A DNA stretch of 64,000 bases from Roseovarius litorisediminis (lineage in GTDB: Bacteria > Pseudomonadota > Alphaproteobacteria > Rhodobacterales > Rhodobacteraceae). The position numbers were made by a program, and so were the translations under genes. Below the pieces are notes generated by a model that was not told the DNA's origin, ran no database searches, and worked only from the letters and a program-made list of their open reading frames with translations. This document shows positions 1 through 9,096 of the stretch, piece after piece. The stretch spans positions 62,001 to 126,000 of the forward strand of contig NZ_FWFL01000003.1 in assembly GCF_900172295.1 (NCBI RefSeq). Direction: 5' to 3'. Position 1 is the first letter of the stretch. Every line of letters starts with the position of its first letter.

Positions 1-92
1 GCCTCGACCAGACGCGCCGACATCGGCAAAAGACTGGCCGCAGCAAACCCCAGAAGCGCCGAGCGGCGGTCTGGGGCAAGATATCGTTTCAA
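1..92 (-). CDS. N-terminus of an exported protein, cut by the window edge
   Basis: An open frame on the minus strand begins with a TTG codon at 92-90 and runs off the left edge. AAGGA lies seven bases upstream of it. The first residues read as a basic start with twin arginines (KRYLAPDRR) followed by a hydrophobic Ala/Leu stretch, which looks like a signal peptide or membrane anchor. It starts 14 bases after the stop of the exported protein at 106-636, so the two probably share a transcript. Too little remains to assign a function. The start codon is inferred; a CTG just upstream is the alternative. Confidence 0.4.
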   Translation of the reverse strand, partial: MKRYLAPDRRSALLGFAAASLLPMSARLVE

Positions 93-105
93 CAGTTTTT
101 CCTTA

Positions 106-636
106 TCAGGTCGGAGGTGGCATGGTAGCAGGAGCCGGTGCTACTGGAGCACGTGGCTTGTCGTCAAAATCGCCGAAGCTGTGCCCACCGACATATCCTT
201 CGAATGTTCCGTCAAATCCAATGGTTGTGCCGAGGTTCCAATAATTCCCGACACCGCCAACTACGCCAAATGGCCCGCTGCCATCAAAATTCAGACCCAA
301 GCCCAGCTCGCCCGCCAGATCATCACTGCCGATCAGCCCGGTCAGGCGGATATCGGTTGGATTACCGCGGCCCAGCAGATCCATGTGAAGGGACAGGCGT
401 CCGCCAACAATGTCTCCGCTGCTGTCAATTGATGTCTGCATCACGCCGATCACGCCTTCAAGCGTGCTTGTCTTGCCGAATGTCCAGTTCAGGCCAACAA
501 AAAGATCGGTTGAATCATTGTCGCCTACTGTGGCTGTGGGGGCAGGCAAAGGTGGCGGAGCCGGTATGCTGCCAGCGACGGCTGAAATCGGAAAAAAGGC
601 TGCCGTCGTGGCAATAATGACGTTTCTTAAGTACAT
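106..636 (-). CDS. Exported proline-rich protein, beta-strand rich, unknown function
   Basis: I chose the ATG at 636, preceded by GAGGG, over the longer frame that starts at 762, because it gives a clean signal peptide (MYLRNVIIATTAAFFPISAVAG) of about 22 residues. The mature 150-odd residues start with a PAPPPLPAP segment, continue with alternating short hydrophobic and Gly/Asp-rich strands (for example the ENWTFGK-like and GLGLNF segments) and end with another Pro/Ala tail. This composition fits a small outer-membrane beta-barrel or periplasmic protein, but no family was recognised. It is transcribed away from the penicillin-binding protein gene at 890. Treat the outer-membrane idea as inference. 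Confidence 0.6.
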   Translation of the reverse strand: MYLRNVIIATTAAFFPISAVAGSIPAPPPLPAPTATVGDNDSTDLFVGLNWTFGKTSTLEGVIGVMQTSIDSSGDIVGGRLSLHMDLLGRGNPTDIRLTGLIGSDDLAGELGLGLNFDGSGPFGVVGGVGNYWNLGTTIGFDGTFEGYVGGHSFGDFDDKPRAPVAPAPATMPPPT

Positions 637-889
637 TAAATTTCCCTCATAAATAAAAACTGAAGGAATTATATCACCTTGGCAGGACTGTGAAAAGAAG
701 GGCAATGTATTTTGGGACCGCGTGCAAGCAGGTGTCTGGCTGTAAAGTGAACGAATATCCATTGTGATTTGATACCCTGCTGGCGAATAGGTGATGAAAA
801 AAACGGAACTGGGCTAAATCCCGGGGGTCTACATTGTTACATTGACGCTATAGAGTGCAGGAAAACAAACAGGTCCGGGCAGGACAATT

Positions 890-3010
890 ATGAAAAGCAC
901 AGGTGGAAAAAAGCCGCAACTGGCGGCTGACAAACGCTACACCAAGGCAAAGCCGGCGGCGCGGCGCAAGCCTGCGGCCAAGCGCAAAAGGCGTGCGCCT
1001 GCGCGCAAACGAAACCCGATAGTGGCGTTTTTCCGGGGTATCCTGAGGTGGATTTTACGGTTGTTGTGGTGGATCACCTGGCGGGTTACCGCAGTGGTTG
1101 CCGTGGTCGTTGGCTTGGCGGTGGCTTATGTTTATGTCAGCCTGCCGGATGTGGCGCATTTGCTGGACGGCCGCGCGCGCGGGTCGGTCACATTACTGGA
1201 TCGCGACGGCGAGGTTTTTGCCTGGCGTGGCGATCAGTTTGGTGGCGCCGTGACGGCCGAAACTGTCAGCAGGCATCTGAAGAATGCAGTCGTGGCCACC
1301 GAGGACAGGCGTTTTTATATGCATCCCGGTGTCGATCCCATCGGAATTGCCAGCGCAGTAAGGATCAACCTGCGTGAAGGGCGGGGGCCGCTTTCGGGCC
1401 ACGGCGGGTCAACCATCACCCAGCAGACGGCCAAGTTGCTTTGTCTTGGCGTCGAGTTCGACAAGGACACTTGGAAGGACGAGGCCACTTATATCGCGGA
1501 TTGTCGCCGGGGTTCGCTTGGTCGCAAGATCAAAGAGGCGATCTATGCGCTGGCCATGGAGGTGAAATATACCAAGGACGAAATTTTGTCGGTTTATCTG
1601 AACCGCGCCTATCTGGGCGGTGGCGCTTATGGGGCCGAGGCCGCAGCGCAACGCTATTTCGGCAAACATGCTGCACAACTGAACGTGGCGGAAAGCGCTA
1701 TGTTGGCGGGCCTGCTTACTGCGCCATCGACACTGTCGCCAACCAGTAACCTGGAGCGCTCGCAAAACCGCGCGTCAGTGGTTGTCCAGTTGATGCAGGA
1801 ACAGGGATATCTGTCAGCATCCGATGCTGCGGTGGCATTGGCCAACCCGGCTGTATTGTCGGCAGCGGCCGAGGCACAGGCCGGCGGGTATTTTGCCGAC
1901 TGGGTGATGGAAACCGCGCCTGATTATTTTGCACGCGACACGACCGAAGATGTGATCATCAAGTCCACACTGGATCAGCGCATCCAGAGGGCTGCAGAGG
2001 ACGCTTTGACATTCATCTTTGAAAACAAGGTGCGTGACGGTTCAAAGGCGCAGGCGGCAATCATTGTGATGTCGGCAGACGGCGCCGTGCGCGGCATGGT
2101 CGGGGGGCGCAAGACCAAGGTTTCAGGCGCGTTCAACCGGGCGACGCAGGCCAAGCGCCAGACCGGATCTGCGTTCAAGCCGTTTGTCTACGCAACCGCG
2201 CTTGAGATGGGGTATCACTATGATTCAGTTATTGTGGACGAACCCTATTGTCTGAATATTCCCGGATCAGGCCGGTGGTGCCCGGAAAACTATACCCGAA
2301 AACATTATGGCCGCGTGACGTTGGCTGAAGCGTTGCGCCAATCTCTGAACGTGCCGGCGGTCAAGGTGTCCGAAAGCGTTGGGCGCGACCTGGTACGTCG
2401 TGTGGCCAGCGATTTTGGTATTGAAAGCGATCTGGCAGCGGGGCCTGCACTGGCGCTTGGGGCGTCAGAAAGCACCCTGCTGGAGATGACAGGCGCCTAT
2501 GCTGGCATTCTGAACGGGGGCTCTTCGGTGACGCCATATGGCTTGGTCGAACTACGCCTTCTGGGCGACGATAACCCGATGATCGCCACGACAAGCGGCA
2601 TCGGCGAACGTGTGATTCAACGCGCTGCCGCAGAAGAGTTGATCTATATGATGAGCCGGGTGGTCAATGGCGGCACAGGCGCGCGCGCGGCTTTGCCGGG
2701 GCGCGAAGCTGCGGGCAAGACGGGTACAACCCAGGCAGCTCGGGATGCCTGGTTTCTGGGCTTTACGGCTGACTATGTGGCGGGTGTCTGGATGGGGTAT
2801 GACGACAACACACCATTGTCTGGTGTGACGGGGGGCGGTTTGCCCGCTGAAATCTGGAAAGAAACGATGGTTCGGGTTCATGAAGGACTGCCTGCAAAAC
2901 CGTTGCCGATGCTCCGCGCCAAGCCCAAGCAACAGCCCGTCAGACAGCAGCGGCGAAAACCCAGAGACAACTCAATAGAGAACCTTCTCAACCGCCTGCT
3001 GGGGAGATAG
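890..3010 (+). CDS. Class A penicillin-binding protein (PBP1A-like glycosyltransferase/transpeptidase)
   Basis: Bifunctional peptidoglycan synthase of 706 residues: it polymerises lipid II and cross-links the strands in the periplasm. A very basic cytoplasmic tail (residues 1-45) precedes a membrane helix at about 50-85. The GT51 domain carries the catalytic Glu in ATEDRRF (about residue 138) and the GGSTITQQ motif (about 172-179). The transpeptidase domain shows SAFK (Ser427, Lys430), SLN (485-487) and KTG (610-612), all intact. The C-terminus is a short basic tail. AGGA sits five bases before the ATG. The gene stands alone and ends at a hairpin shared with the convergent mlaC. A PbpC-type role cannot be excluded without alignment. 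Confidence 0.93.
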   Translation: MKSTGGKKPQLAADKRYTKAKPAARRKPAAKRKRRAPARKRNPIVAFFRGILRWILRLLWWITWRVTAVVAVVVGLAVAYVYVSLPDVAHLLDGRARGSVTLLDRDGEVFAWRGDQFGGAVTAETVSRHLKNAVVATEDRRFYMHPGVDPIGIASAVRINLREGRGPLSGHGGSTITQQTAKLLCLGVEFDKDTWKDEATYIADCRRGSLGRKIKEAIYALAMEVKYTKDEILSVYLNRAYLGGGAYGAEAAAQRYFGKHAAQLNVAESAMLAGLLTAPSTLSPTSNLERSQNRASVVVQLMQEQGYLSASDAAVALANPAVLSAAAEAQAGGYFADWVMETAPDYFARDTTEDVIIKSTLDQRIQRAAEDALTFIFENKVRDGSKAQAAIIVMSADGAVRGMVGGRKTKVSGAFNRATQAKRQTGSAFKPFVYATALEMGYHYDSVIVDEPYCLNIPGSGRWCPENYTRKHYGRVTLAEALRQSLNVPAVKVSESVGRDLVRRVASDFGIESDLAAGPALALGASESTLLEMTGAYAGILNGGSSVTPYGLVELRLLGDDNPMIATTSGIGERVIQRAAAEELIYMMSRVVNGGTGARAALPGREAAGKTGTTQAARDAWFLGFTADYVAGVWMGYDDNTPLSGVTGGGLPAEIWKETMVRVHEGLPAKPLPMLRAKPKQQPVRQQRRKPRDNSIENLLNRLLGR

Positions 3011-3072
3011 CCGATACAGACGCAAGTTGCGGAAGGATTTAAGGCCGGTTCAGTATATTACGGTAAGTAAAA

Positions 3073-3103
3073 CGGCCCACGTAGCTAGTCACTATGTGGG
3101 CCG
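3073..3103. terminator. Hairpin between convergent PBP and mlaC genes
   Basis: Arms 3073-3084 (CGGCCCACGTAG) and 3092-3103 pair over 12 bp with a single G-T wobble around a 7-base loop. There is no long T run on either side, so it may act as a bidirectional, weak or Rho-assisted terminator. Its position between two converging stop codons supports that reading. Confidence 0.5.
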
Positions 3104-3139
3104 CTATCATAAATGCAACTGGACAAGTCGCTGCGAGCT

Positions 3140-3745
3140 TTAACCGGCTTTGCGCAAATCCGCGATCATGGCATCGATATCACCTTTGCGGCGGTCCAGC
3201 ATCGACCCGATTTCCGTTCGTTCGCTCAGTCGCAGGCTGATGCCTTCGATCGTCATGTCAAAGAACAGATCCTTGCCCGAGCGATCTGAGACCAGAAAGT
3301 TTACCTCGAAAGGCGCTTCGCCACGCAGGAACGCCATTGACTTGACTTCGTGCCAGGACTTGACCTTGCGCACGGATTGCACTTCGATGCGACCGCCGAC
3401 GAACTCGTTGAAACGCTTGCCATATTTACGGGCGATATAACCCCGGAATGCCTTGGTAAAGGCCTGCATCTGGCTTTTGCTGATACGGCGGGCATCGGCC
3501 CCCAGGGTGGACCGGGCAATGATATTTACATCGGCGTAGCGGGTGAAAATACGCTCAAAGTCGGAAATCATCGCTGAGAGCGATTTGCCCGATGAGATAA
3601 CCTTGTTGATATCGGCCACCACTTGGTCAACCAGGGTTCTGGCCTTGGCATCCGTCAGGGCAAACGCCCCGTTGGGCAGCGCCGTAACTGACACTGTGGC
3701 GATTGTTGAGATTAGAAAGCCACGGCGTGAAAAATCATTCATCAT
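3140..3745 (-). CDS. mlaC: MlaC-type periplasmic phospholipid-binding protein
   Basis: Periplasmic carrier of the Mla pathway, which shuttles phospholipids between the outer-membrane MlaA complex and the inner-membrane ABC transporter. The roughly 200-residue protein opens with a twin-arginine-like signal (SRRGFLIS) and hydrophobic stretch and then shows the MlaC/Ttg2D pattern of an all-helical start followed by strands (KYGKRFNEFVGG, FLVSDRSGKDLFFDMTIEG, SLRLSERTEIGSML). AGGA lies six bases before the ATG at 3745, which is why I prefer it to the ATG at 3757. The start overlaps the end of mlaA by a few bases, so translation is probably coupled. The transporter genes mlaFEDB are not in the window. 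Confidence 0.85.
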   Translation of the reverse strand: MMNDFSRRGFLISTIATVSVTALPNGAFALTDAKARTLVDQVVADINKVISSGKSLSAMISDFERIFTRYADVNIIARSTLGADARRISKSQMQAFTKAFRGYIARKYGKRFNEFVGGRIEVQSVRKVKSWHEVKSMAFLRGEAPFEVNFLVSDRSGKDLFFDMTIEGISLRLSERTEIGSMLDRRKGDIDAMIADLRKAG

Positions 3746-4547
3746 AGGGGTCCTCATAAGGGTCGCTGTAAGGATCTAAATAGGTATCATCCACGCCCTT
3801 GCCCAGTTCGAAGCGGCGGTTTTGAAGGTAAATTGAACGTGACTGAGCGTAACTGTCGGCGCTCTCATAAAGGATCGAATCAATTGTATCAGAATAGCGC
3901 CCGCGGTTGCTAAGACCGGACGACACTGAAGCTGCTGTCCCGTATAAGTTTTCGGGTGATTCAAGTACGTACGTCAGCGGGTTGGTGAACAGATCTACCG
4001 CTTTGCCCCAGGTATCGCGTTCTGTGCCCGGGCCCAGCAGTGGCAGTTCTACATAGGCGCCTTCACGCGCCCCCCAGACATACAGCGTTTCACCAAAATC
4101 CGTATCTGTGGGTTGTGGCAGCCCCATTTCAGTTGCGGGATCGAAGAAGCCGCCAAGACCAACGGTTGTGTTCACAGCAAAGCGGAAGGTGTCTTGTATT
4201 GCGCCCTTCATATTGCCCTGAAGAACATTGTTTACCACGTCACTGGGAATCGCCAGGTTAAAGGCAAACCGGCCAATTGCAGTTTCAATATCATCCGGCA
4301 GAAAGTTGCTATAACCCTTGCTGGCAGGCCGGATCAGCGCTCGGTCCACACCCAGGTTGAATGCGTGGACTTTTCGGTTCTGACGTTCGTAAGGGTCAAA
4401 CGGATGATCTGGCGGATGGGATGCATCTGGCCGCGCGCAGGCCACAAGCAACATCATGCCTATAAGGCTGATGAGAAGTTTGAACTGACGAGTGAAGCAA
4501 TCGTATAAATATCGGAGCAAGAGTCTAACCACTTTTAGATGTGTCAA
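3735..4547 (-). CDS. mlaA: MlaA (VacJ) outer-membrane lipoprotein
   Basis: Lipoprotein that removes misplaced phospholipids from the outer leaflet and passes them to MlaC. A hydrophobic leader ends in the lipobox LLVAC, and family features follow: DPYERQNRKVHAFN, FAVNTTVGLGGFFDPA, and the TLYVWGAREGAYVELPLLGP block typical of VacJ. The frame opens with a TTG at 4547; the true start may be a nearer codon because the segment before the leader is unusually long. The C-terminus is an acidic tail with three DPY units in 14 residues, encoded over the ribosome site of mlaC. Only the pair mlaA-mlaC is present here. Confidence 0.88.
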   Translation of the reverse strand: MTHLKVVRLLLRYLYDCFTRQFKLLISLIGMMLLVACARPDASHPPDHPFDPYERQNRKVHAFNLGVDRALIRPASKGYSNFLPDDIETAIGRFAFNLAIPSDVVNNVLQGNMKGAIQDTFRFAVNTTVGLGGFFDPATEMGLPQPTDTDFGETLYVWGAREGAYVELPLLGPGTERDTWGKAVDLFTNPLTYVLESPENLYGTAASVSSGLSNRGRYSDTIDSILYESADSYAQSRSIYLQNRRFELGKGVDDTYLDPYSDPYEDPYDE

Positions 4548-4694
4548 TCAGGTACTTAAACTATCAGAGCCTTGTGCCCAGCACGAGCATAATGTCATCA
4601 CATTGCTGTGGCAGAATGGTGACATTCACTGTATTGCAGGAAGCGGCGAAGTATCAAGCCAGCGAAACCAGACGTGACCGGTGCAGGAACTTAC

Positions 4695-6428
4695 ATGAAC
4701 AAGACAATGATTGCGGTCGGGCACGAGGAATTGCGTACGGCACGGCGTGAAAGCCGCAAGCTTTACTGGTTTGTAGGCAGCTTCAGCTTTTTTGCCAATC
4801 TTCTGATGCTGACTGGTCCGCTTTACATGCTGCAGGTCTATGACCGCGTGCTGGGCAGCCGGTCGGTCGAGACGCTGATTGCCTTGTCTGTGTTGGTTGC
4901 CTTTCTTTACGGAATCATGGCGCTGCTGGATTATGCGCGCGGAAGGATCATGGGGCGCGTCGGCGCGCGTTTTCAATCGCGTCTTGATCAGCGTGTCTTT
5001 GATGCTGTCATTCGTAAATCGGCGGTCAGTCCTGATGAGCAGACTGCGACCGGGCTGCGCGATCTGGAATCGGTGCAGCGCTTGATGACCTCACCTGTCC
5101 TGACGGCGATGTTCGATATCCCCTGGACCCCGTTCTTCCTGGCTGGCATTTGGATATTCCACCCCTGGCTGGGCGTTCTGGCGTTGGTTGGTGGTCTTGT
5201 TTTGATTTCGGTGACGTTCATCAACCAGTATGTCACACGCGGCCCTGTGGCCAACGCAAACCGCGCCACAGTTCAGTCCGAGGCCATTTCGAACCAGATA
5301 CGAACAGAGTCCGAGATGGTGCAGGCCATGGGGATGCGCCGCGCTGCATTTGAACGCTGGCAGATCGCACGGGACCGGTCGCTTAAAGAACAGATTTTAT
5401 CGGCGGATTTGGGGGGGACGTTCACATCGACCACCAAAGCTTTCCGGCTGTTTCTGCAGTCTGCCATGCTGGGTGTCGGAGCTTATCTGGTGCTTCAGAA
5501 TAAGATGACGCCAGGCGCGATGATTGCTGGTTCGATTCTGCTGGGGCGGGCACTTGCACCGATTGAGCAGGTAATCGGGCAGTGGCCGCTGGTTCAGCGC
5601 GCGTCAAAGGGCTGGACCAGCCTGGCCGAGTTACTTGGTTCCGTTCCCCCCGAGGTTTCGCGCACAGAGCTGCCAGTTCCACGCGCCCTGCTGGAAGTGC
5701 AACAGGTGACCGTTATCCCGCCGGGCGAACAGCAGGCCGCACTGAAAACAGCCACATTTACCCTGCAGCCCGGCCAGGCCGTCGGTGTGATTGGACCCTC
5801 AGGGGCGGGCAAGTCTACCCTGGCGCGGGCGCTGACGGGTGTTTGGCGCCCTGCGGGGGGCAAGATCAGGCTGGATGGGGCCTCGCTTGAGCAATATGCC
5901 CCCGAGGTTCTTGGCCAACATATTGGGTACCTGCCGCAGCGGGTGCAGCTTTTTGATGGCACAATCGCGGAAAACATCGCGCGCCTTTCTGGACATCCGG
6001 ATGCCGAAAAGGTTGTCGCGGCGGCCCGCAAGGCGGACGCGCATGAGATGATTCTGAAACTTCCCGATGGCTATGACACGCGCGTCACCGCAGGTGGGGG
6101 GCGCCTTTCAGGCGGGCAGATGCAACGCATCGGCCTGGCGCGGGCGATGTATGGCGATCCGGTTCTGCTGGTTCTGGATGAACCTAATTCGAACCTCGAC
6201 AACGAAGGCAGTGAGGCCGTGAACAATGCGATACGCAGCCTGAAGGCCGAAGGAAAATCGATCCTGATTATGGCGCACCGGCCCGCTGCGATCAAGGAAT
6301 GCGATTTGTTGCTGGTGCTTGAGAACGGTGTTGTTCGGGCGTTTGGCCCCAAGGAAAAAGTGCTGCGTGAAGTGGTGCATAACCATTCGCAAATTGCAAA
6401 CGCACCAGGATTGGGAGGGGTCCAATGA
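4695..6428 (+). CDS. Type I secretion ABC transporter (PrtD/LapB-like, permease plus ATPase)
   Basis: Inner-membrane energiser of a type I secretion system, normally exporting RTX or protease-like proteins. With the ATG at 4695 (AGGA seven bases upstream) it has about 577 residues: a transmembrane region with roughly five to six helices in residues 25-300, then an ATPase with Walker A GPSGAGKST (about 367-375), signature LSGGQ (about 471-475) and Walker B LLVLDEP (about 491-497). It lacks an N-terminal peptidase-like domain, which places it with PrtD rather than HlyB. It overlaps the fusion-protein gene by four bases. Neither a secreted substrate nor a TolC-type outer-membrane partner is encoded nearby. 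Confidence 0.92.
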   Translation: MNKTMIAVGHEELRTARRESRKLYWFVGSFSFFANLLMLTGPLYMLQVYDRVLGSRSVETLIALSVLVAFLYGIMALLDYARGRIMGRVGARFQSRLDQRVFDAVIRKSAVSPDEQTATGLRDLESVQRLMTSPVLTAMFDIPWTPFFLAGIWIFHPWLGVLALVGGLVLISVTFINQYVTRGPVANANRATVQSEAISNQIRTESEMVQAMGMRRAAFERWQIARDRSLKEQILSADLGGTFTSTTKAFRLFLQSAMLGVGAYLVLQNKMTPGAMIAGSILLGRALAPIEQVIGQWPLVQRASKGWTSLAELLGSVPPEVSRTELPVPRALLEVQQVTVIPPGEQQAALKTATFTLQPGQAVGVIGPSGAGKSTLARALTGVWRPAGGKIRLDGASLEQYAPEVLGQHIGYLPQRVQLFDGTIAENIARLSGHPDAEKVVAAARKADAHEMILKLPDGYDTRVTAGGGRLSGGQMQRIGLARAMYGDPVLLVLDEPNSNLDNEGSEAVNNAIRSLKAEGKSILIMAHRPAAIKECDLLLVLENGVVRAFGPKEKVLREVVHNHSQIANAPGLGGVQ

Positions 6429-7729
6429 CAACTTCTGGCGGTGTCTGGTCGGCGCGCAAGCCGATGACAATTGGCCTTCTTGGTCTGGTCCTGTTGCTGG
6501 GTGGCTTTGGCACCTGGGCCAGTGTGACAAATATTTCAGGTGCCATCATTGCCAGTGGTCGTATCGAGGTTGATCAGAACCGCCAGGTGGTTCAGCACCC
6601 TGATGGCGGCGTTGTTGCGTCGATCGAGGTGGATGAGGGCGAGCAAGTTGAAGTTGGTCAGGTGCTTTTGCGGCTGGATCCCACACAGTTGAAATCGCAA
6701 CTGGCGATTACGGAAAGCCAGTTGATAGAGCTAATGGCACGGCGTGGCCGGCTTGAGGCCGAGCGTGACGGAGCCGATACCGCAAGCTTTGATGAATTGC
6801 TACTTGAGATGGCGCGAAAGAACCCGGACGCTGCCGGTTTGATTGCAGGGCAGGAGCGGCTTTTAGTCGCCCGACTGGAATCAACCAACAATGAGATTGA
6901 CCAGCTTCAGAAACGCCGTAGCCAGATCACCAATCAAATTGAAGGGATACAGGCGCAGCAGGTTTCTCTGGAACGCCAGCTTGAACTGATTGCAAAAGAG
7001 CTGACAGATCAGCAGGCTTTGTTGGCGCAGGGGCTGGCCCAGGCCACACGGGTGCTATCCCTGCAGCGCGAAGCGGCCCGCCTGAACGGCGATATGGGGG
7101 ATCTCAAGGCGCAGGAGGCGCAAGCGGGCGGGCGGATCACCGAAATCGATATCGAAATCCTCAAGCTGGGATCAGCCCGTCGCGAAGAAGCCATCTCAAA
7201 TCTGAGGGACCTGCAGTATCGCGAACTCGAACTGCGTGAAGAACGGCGCGCGCTGATCGAACAACTGGACAGGCTGGACATCACTGCGCCGGTGTCCGGG
7301 CTGGTCTATGGGTTGCAGGTTTTTGCGCCGCGCTCAGTTCTGCGCCCCGCCGATCCGGTCTTGTTCATTGTCCCGCAGGACCGGCCTCTGATCATCAATG
7401 CTCAGGTCGAAACCATTCACATCGACAAACTGCACATGGGGCAAGAGGTGACCCTGCGCTTTTCGGCGCTGGATCAGCGGCGGACGCCGGAACTGTTCGG
7501 CCATGTGACGCAGATATCAGCGGATGCATTTCAGGATGAGGGAACGCAGCAATCCTACTACCGCGCTGAAATAGCGCTCAGCGAAGGCGAACAGACCCGT
7601 CTGCCTGAAGGCACCGTTCTGATCCCCGGTATGCCGGTCGAGGCGTTTATCCGCACCGAGGACCGCACGCCAATTGCTTATCTGGTCAAGCCGTTCAGCG
7701 ATTACTTTGCCAAGGCATTCCGTGAGTAA
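6425..7729 (+). CDS. Type I secretion membrane fusion protein (HlyD/PrtE family)
   Basis: Periplasmic adaptor linking the ABC exporter to an outer-membrane channel. The 434-residue protein has one N-terminal membrane helix (about 15-40), a first half-lipoyl segment (VVQHPDGGVVASIEVDEGEQV), a long Gln/Glu/Arg-rich coiled coil (about 90-290), the second half-lipoyl segment (LDITAPVSGLVYGL) and a beta-barrel C-terminus ending in the family-typical VKPFSDYFAKAFRE. The start overlaps the stop of the ABC gene (ATGA) and GGAGGGG precedes it, so both subunits are co-translated. Confidence 0.92.
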   Translation: MTTSGGVWSARKPMTIGLLGLVLLLGGFGTWASVTNISGAIIASGRIEVDQNRQVVQHPDGGVVASIEVDEGEQVEVGQVLLRLDPTQLKSQLAITESQLIELMARRGRLEAERDGADTASFDELLLEMARKNPDAAGLIAGQERLLVARLESTNNEIDQLQKRRSQITNQIEGIQAQQVSLERQLELIAKELTDQQALLAQGLAQATRVLSLQREAARLNGDMGDLKAQEAQAGGRITEIDIEILKLGSARREEAISNLRDLQYRELELREERRALIEQLDRLDITAPVSGLVYGLQVFAPRSVLRPADPVLFIVPQDRPLIINAQVETIHIDKLHMGQEVTLRFSALDQRRTPELFGHVTQISADAFQDEGTQQSYYRAEIALSEGEQTRLPEGTVLIPGMPVEAFIRTEDRTPIAYLVKPFSDYFAKAFRE

Positions 7730-7824
7730 CCATAACTTGGTCGTGCGCGGCCCGAGTTTTTGATTTCCTTCTTGTGGACCAACGGCTAGCGTCTGGCAAA
7801 AATCAGAATCCCGGAGGAATGATC

Positions 7825-8286
7825 ATGGGGAAATTCGAACAAAAACTTGCAGCCATGGGTGTCACCCTGCCCGAGGCCCCGGCGCCAGCGGCCAACTATG
7901 TGCCCTACGTCGTCGTCGGCGATATGGTTTATGTTTCGGGCCAGATTTCGAAAGATGACAGCGGACTGATCATTGGCAAGCTGGGCGATGACATGGATAC
8001 TGCCGCTGGTGCAGAGGCTGCAAAAGTCTGCGCGATCAACTTGTTGGCGCAAGTCAAAGCCGCCTGCGGTGGCGATCTGGACCGGCTTGTGCGCGTGGTG
8101 AAACTTGGTGGTTTCGTCAATTCGACTCCGGATTTTCTTGAACAACCCCAAGTAATCAACGGCGCCTCGGACTTCATCGGCGATGCTTTGGGGGATGCGG
8201 GGAAACACGCGCGGGCTGCTGTATCGGCCGCCTCTTTGCCGTTTGGCGTTGCGGTCGAAATAGAAGGTGTTTTCCAGATCAAATGA
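7825..8286 (+). CDS. ridA: RidA family protein (YjgF/YER057c/UK114)
   Basis: Small trimeric enzyme of the Rid family; classic RidA hydrolyses reactive enamine/imine intermediates released by PLP enzymes. I placed the start at the ATG at 7825, seven bases after GGAGG, giving 153 residues beginning MGKFEQKLAAMGVTLPEAP. The conserved VYVSGQISK stretch and the LLAQVKAACGG and RAAVSAASLPFGVAVEIE blocks match the longer RidA-like subfamily of about 150 residues rather than the 128-residue archetype, so the archetypal Arg was not verified and deaminase activity is inferred. It is the first gene of a compact four-gene run; its stop overlaps the next start. Confidence 0.85.
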   Translation: MGKFEQKLAAMGVTLPEAPAPAANYVPYVVVGDMVYVSGQISKDDSGLIIGKLGDDMDTAAGAEAAKVCAINLLAQVKAACGGDLDRLVRVVKLGGFVNSTPDFLEQPQVINGASDFIGDALGDAGKHARAAVSAASLPFGVAVEIEGVFQIK

Positions 8287-9050
8287 GCGCACTTCCGGCT
8301 GTTTTCCGGCGTGTTCCGCTGGCTCATCGGGCGCTTCACGATGTGGATGAAGGTCGGCCCGAAAACTCTTGCGCGGCGATCCGCGCAGCGATGGATGCGG
8401 GCTATGGCATTGAAATAGACCTGCAATTGTCCCGCGACGGGCGGGCCATGGTCTTTCACGACTATAGCCTTGATCGCCTGACAGGGGAAAAAGGTGCTAT
8501 TCAGCAGCGCGATGCTGCCGAGTTGGGGCGCATTCTTCTGACTGGTGGAGACGAAGGGATTCCGACTTTCGCGCAAGTGCTTGAACTGGTCGCAGGGCGT
8601 GTGCCTTTGTTGATTGAACTGAAAGATCAGCACGGGCAGATGGGCGTGACCGATGAGCGGTTGGAAAAGGCGGTTGCCGCTGATCTTGCCGGGTACTCTG
8701 GCCCGGTTGGGTTGATGTCTTTTAACCCAAATTCTGTCATGTCTCTGGCCGGCCTCGTACCTGACCTGCCCCGGGGCATCGTAACCGAAGCCTACCCGGC
8801 AGAGCATTGGCGGTTGCTCAAACCCGAGGTGCGCAGGCGGTTGCGAAATATCCCCGACTTCGACCGGGTTGGAGCCAGTTTTATCAGTCATGACAAAAGT
8901 GATCTGGACAATCCGCGTGTCGCCGAACTCAAAGCGCGCGGTGCCACGATCCTGTGCTGGACAATCAGGTCACGTGAGCAAGAGACCGAAGCGCGCAAGG
9001 TGGCACATAATATCACGTTTGAGGGGTATCTGGCTGAAATCCCGTCTTGA
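8283..9050 (+). CDS. Glycerophosphodiester phosphodiesterase
   Basis: GDPD-family TIM-barrel enzyme of 255 residues that splits glycerophosphodiesters to glycerol-3-phosphate and an alcohol such as choline or ethanolamine. The family pattern is visible: RVPLAHRALHD with the catalytic His near the N-terminus, ENSCAAIRAAMDAGYGIEIDLQLSRDG with the metal-binding Glu/Asp pair, MVFHDYSLDRLTG with the second catalytic His, and PLLIELKDQ. There is no signal peptide, so it acts in the cytoplasm. It overlaps the RidA gene by four bases. Released ethanolamine or choline would connect with the amine and betaine islands further along, but that link is only inference. Confidence 0.88.
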   Translation: MSALPAVFRRVPLAHRALHDVDEGRPENSCAAIRAAMDAGYGIEIDLQLSRDGRAMVFHDYSLDRLTGEKGAIQQRDAAELGRILLTGGDEGIPTFAQVLELVAGRVPLLIELKDQHGQMGVTDERLEKAVAADLAGYSGPVGLMSFNPNSVMSLAGLVPDLPRGIVTEAYPAEHWRLLKPEVRRRLRNIPDFDRVGASFISHDKSDLDNPRVAELKARGATILCWTIRSREQETEARKVAHNITFEGYLAEIPS

Positions 9051-9096
9051 TTACGGCTGAAGTGGCCACAGATTGGACAAAAGGACAAGCGGGGCC

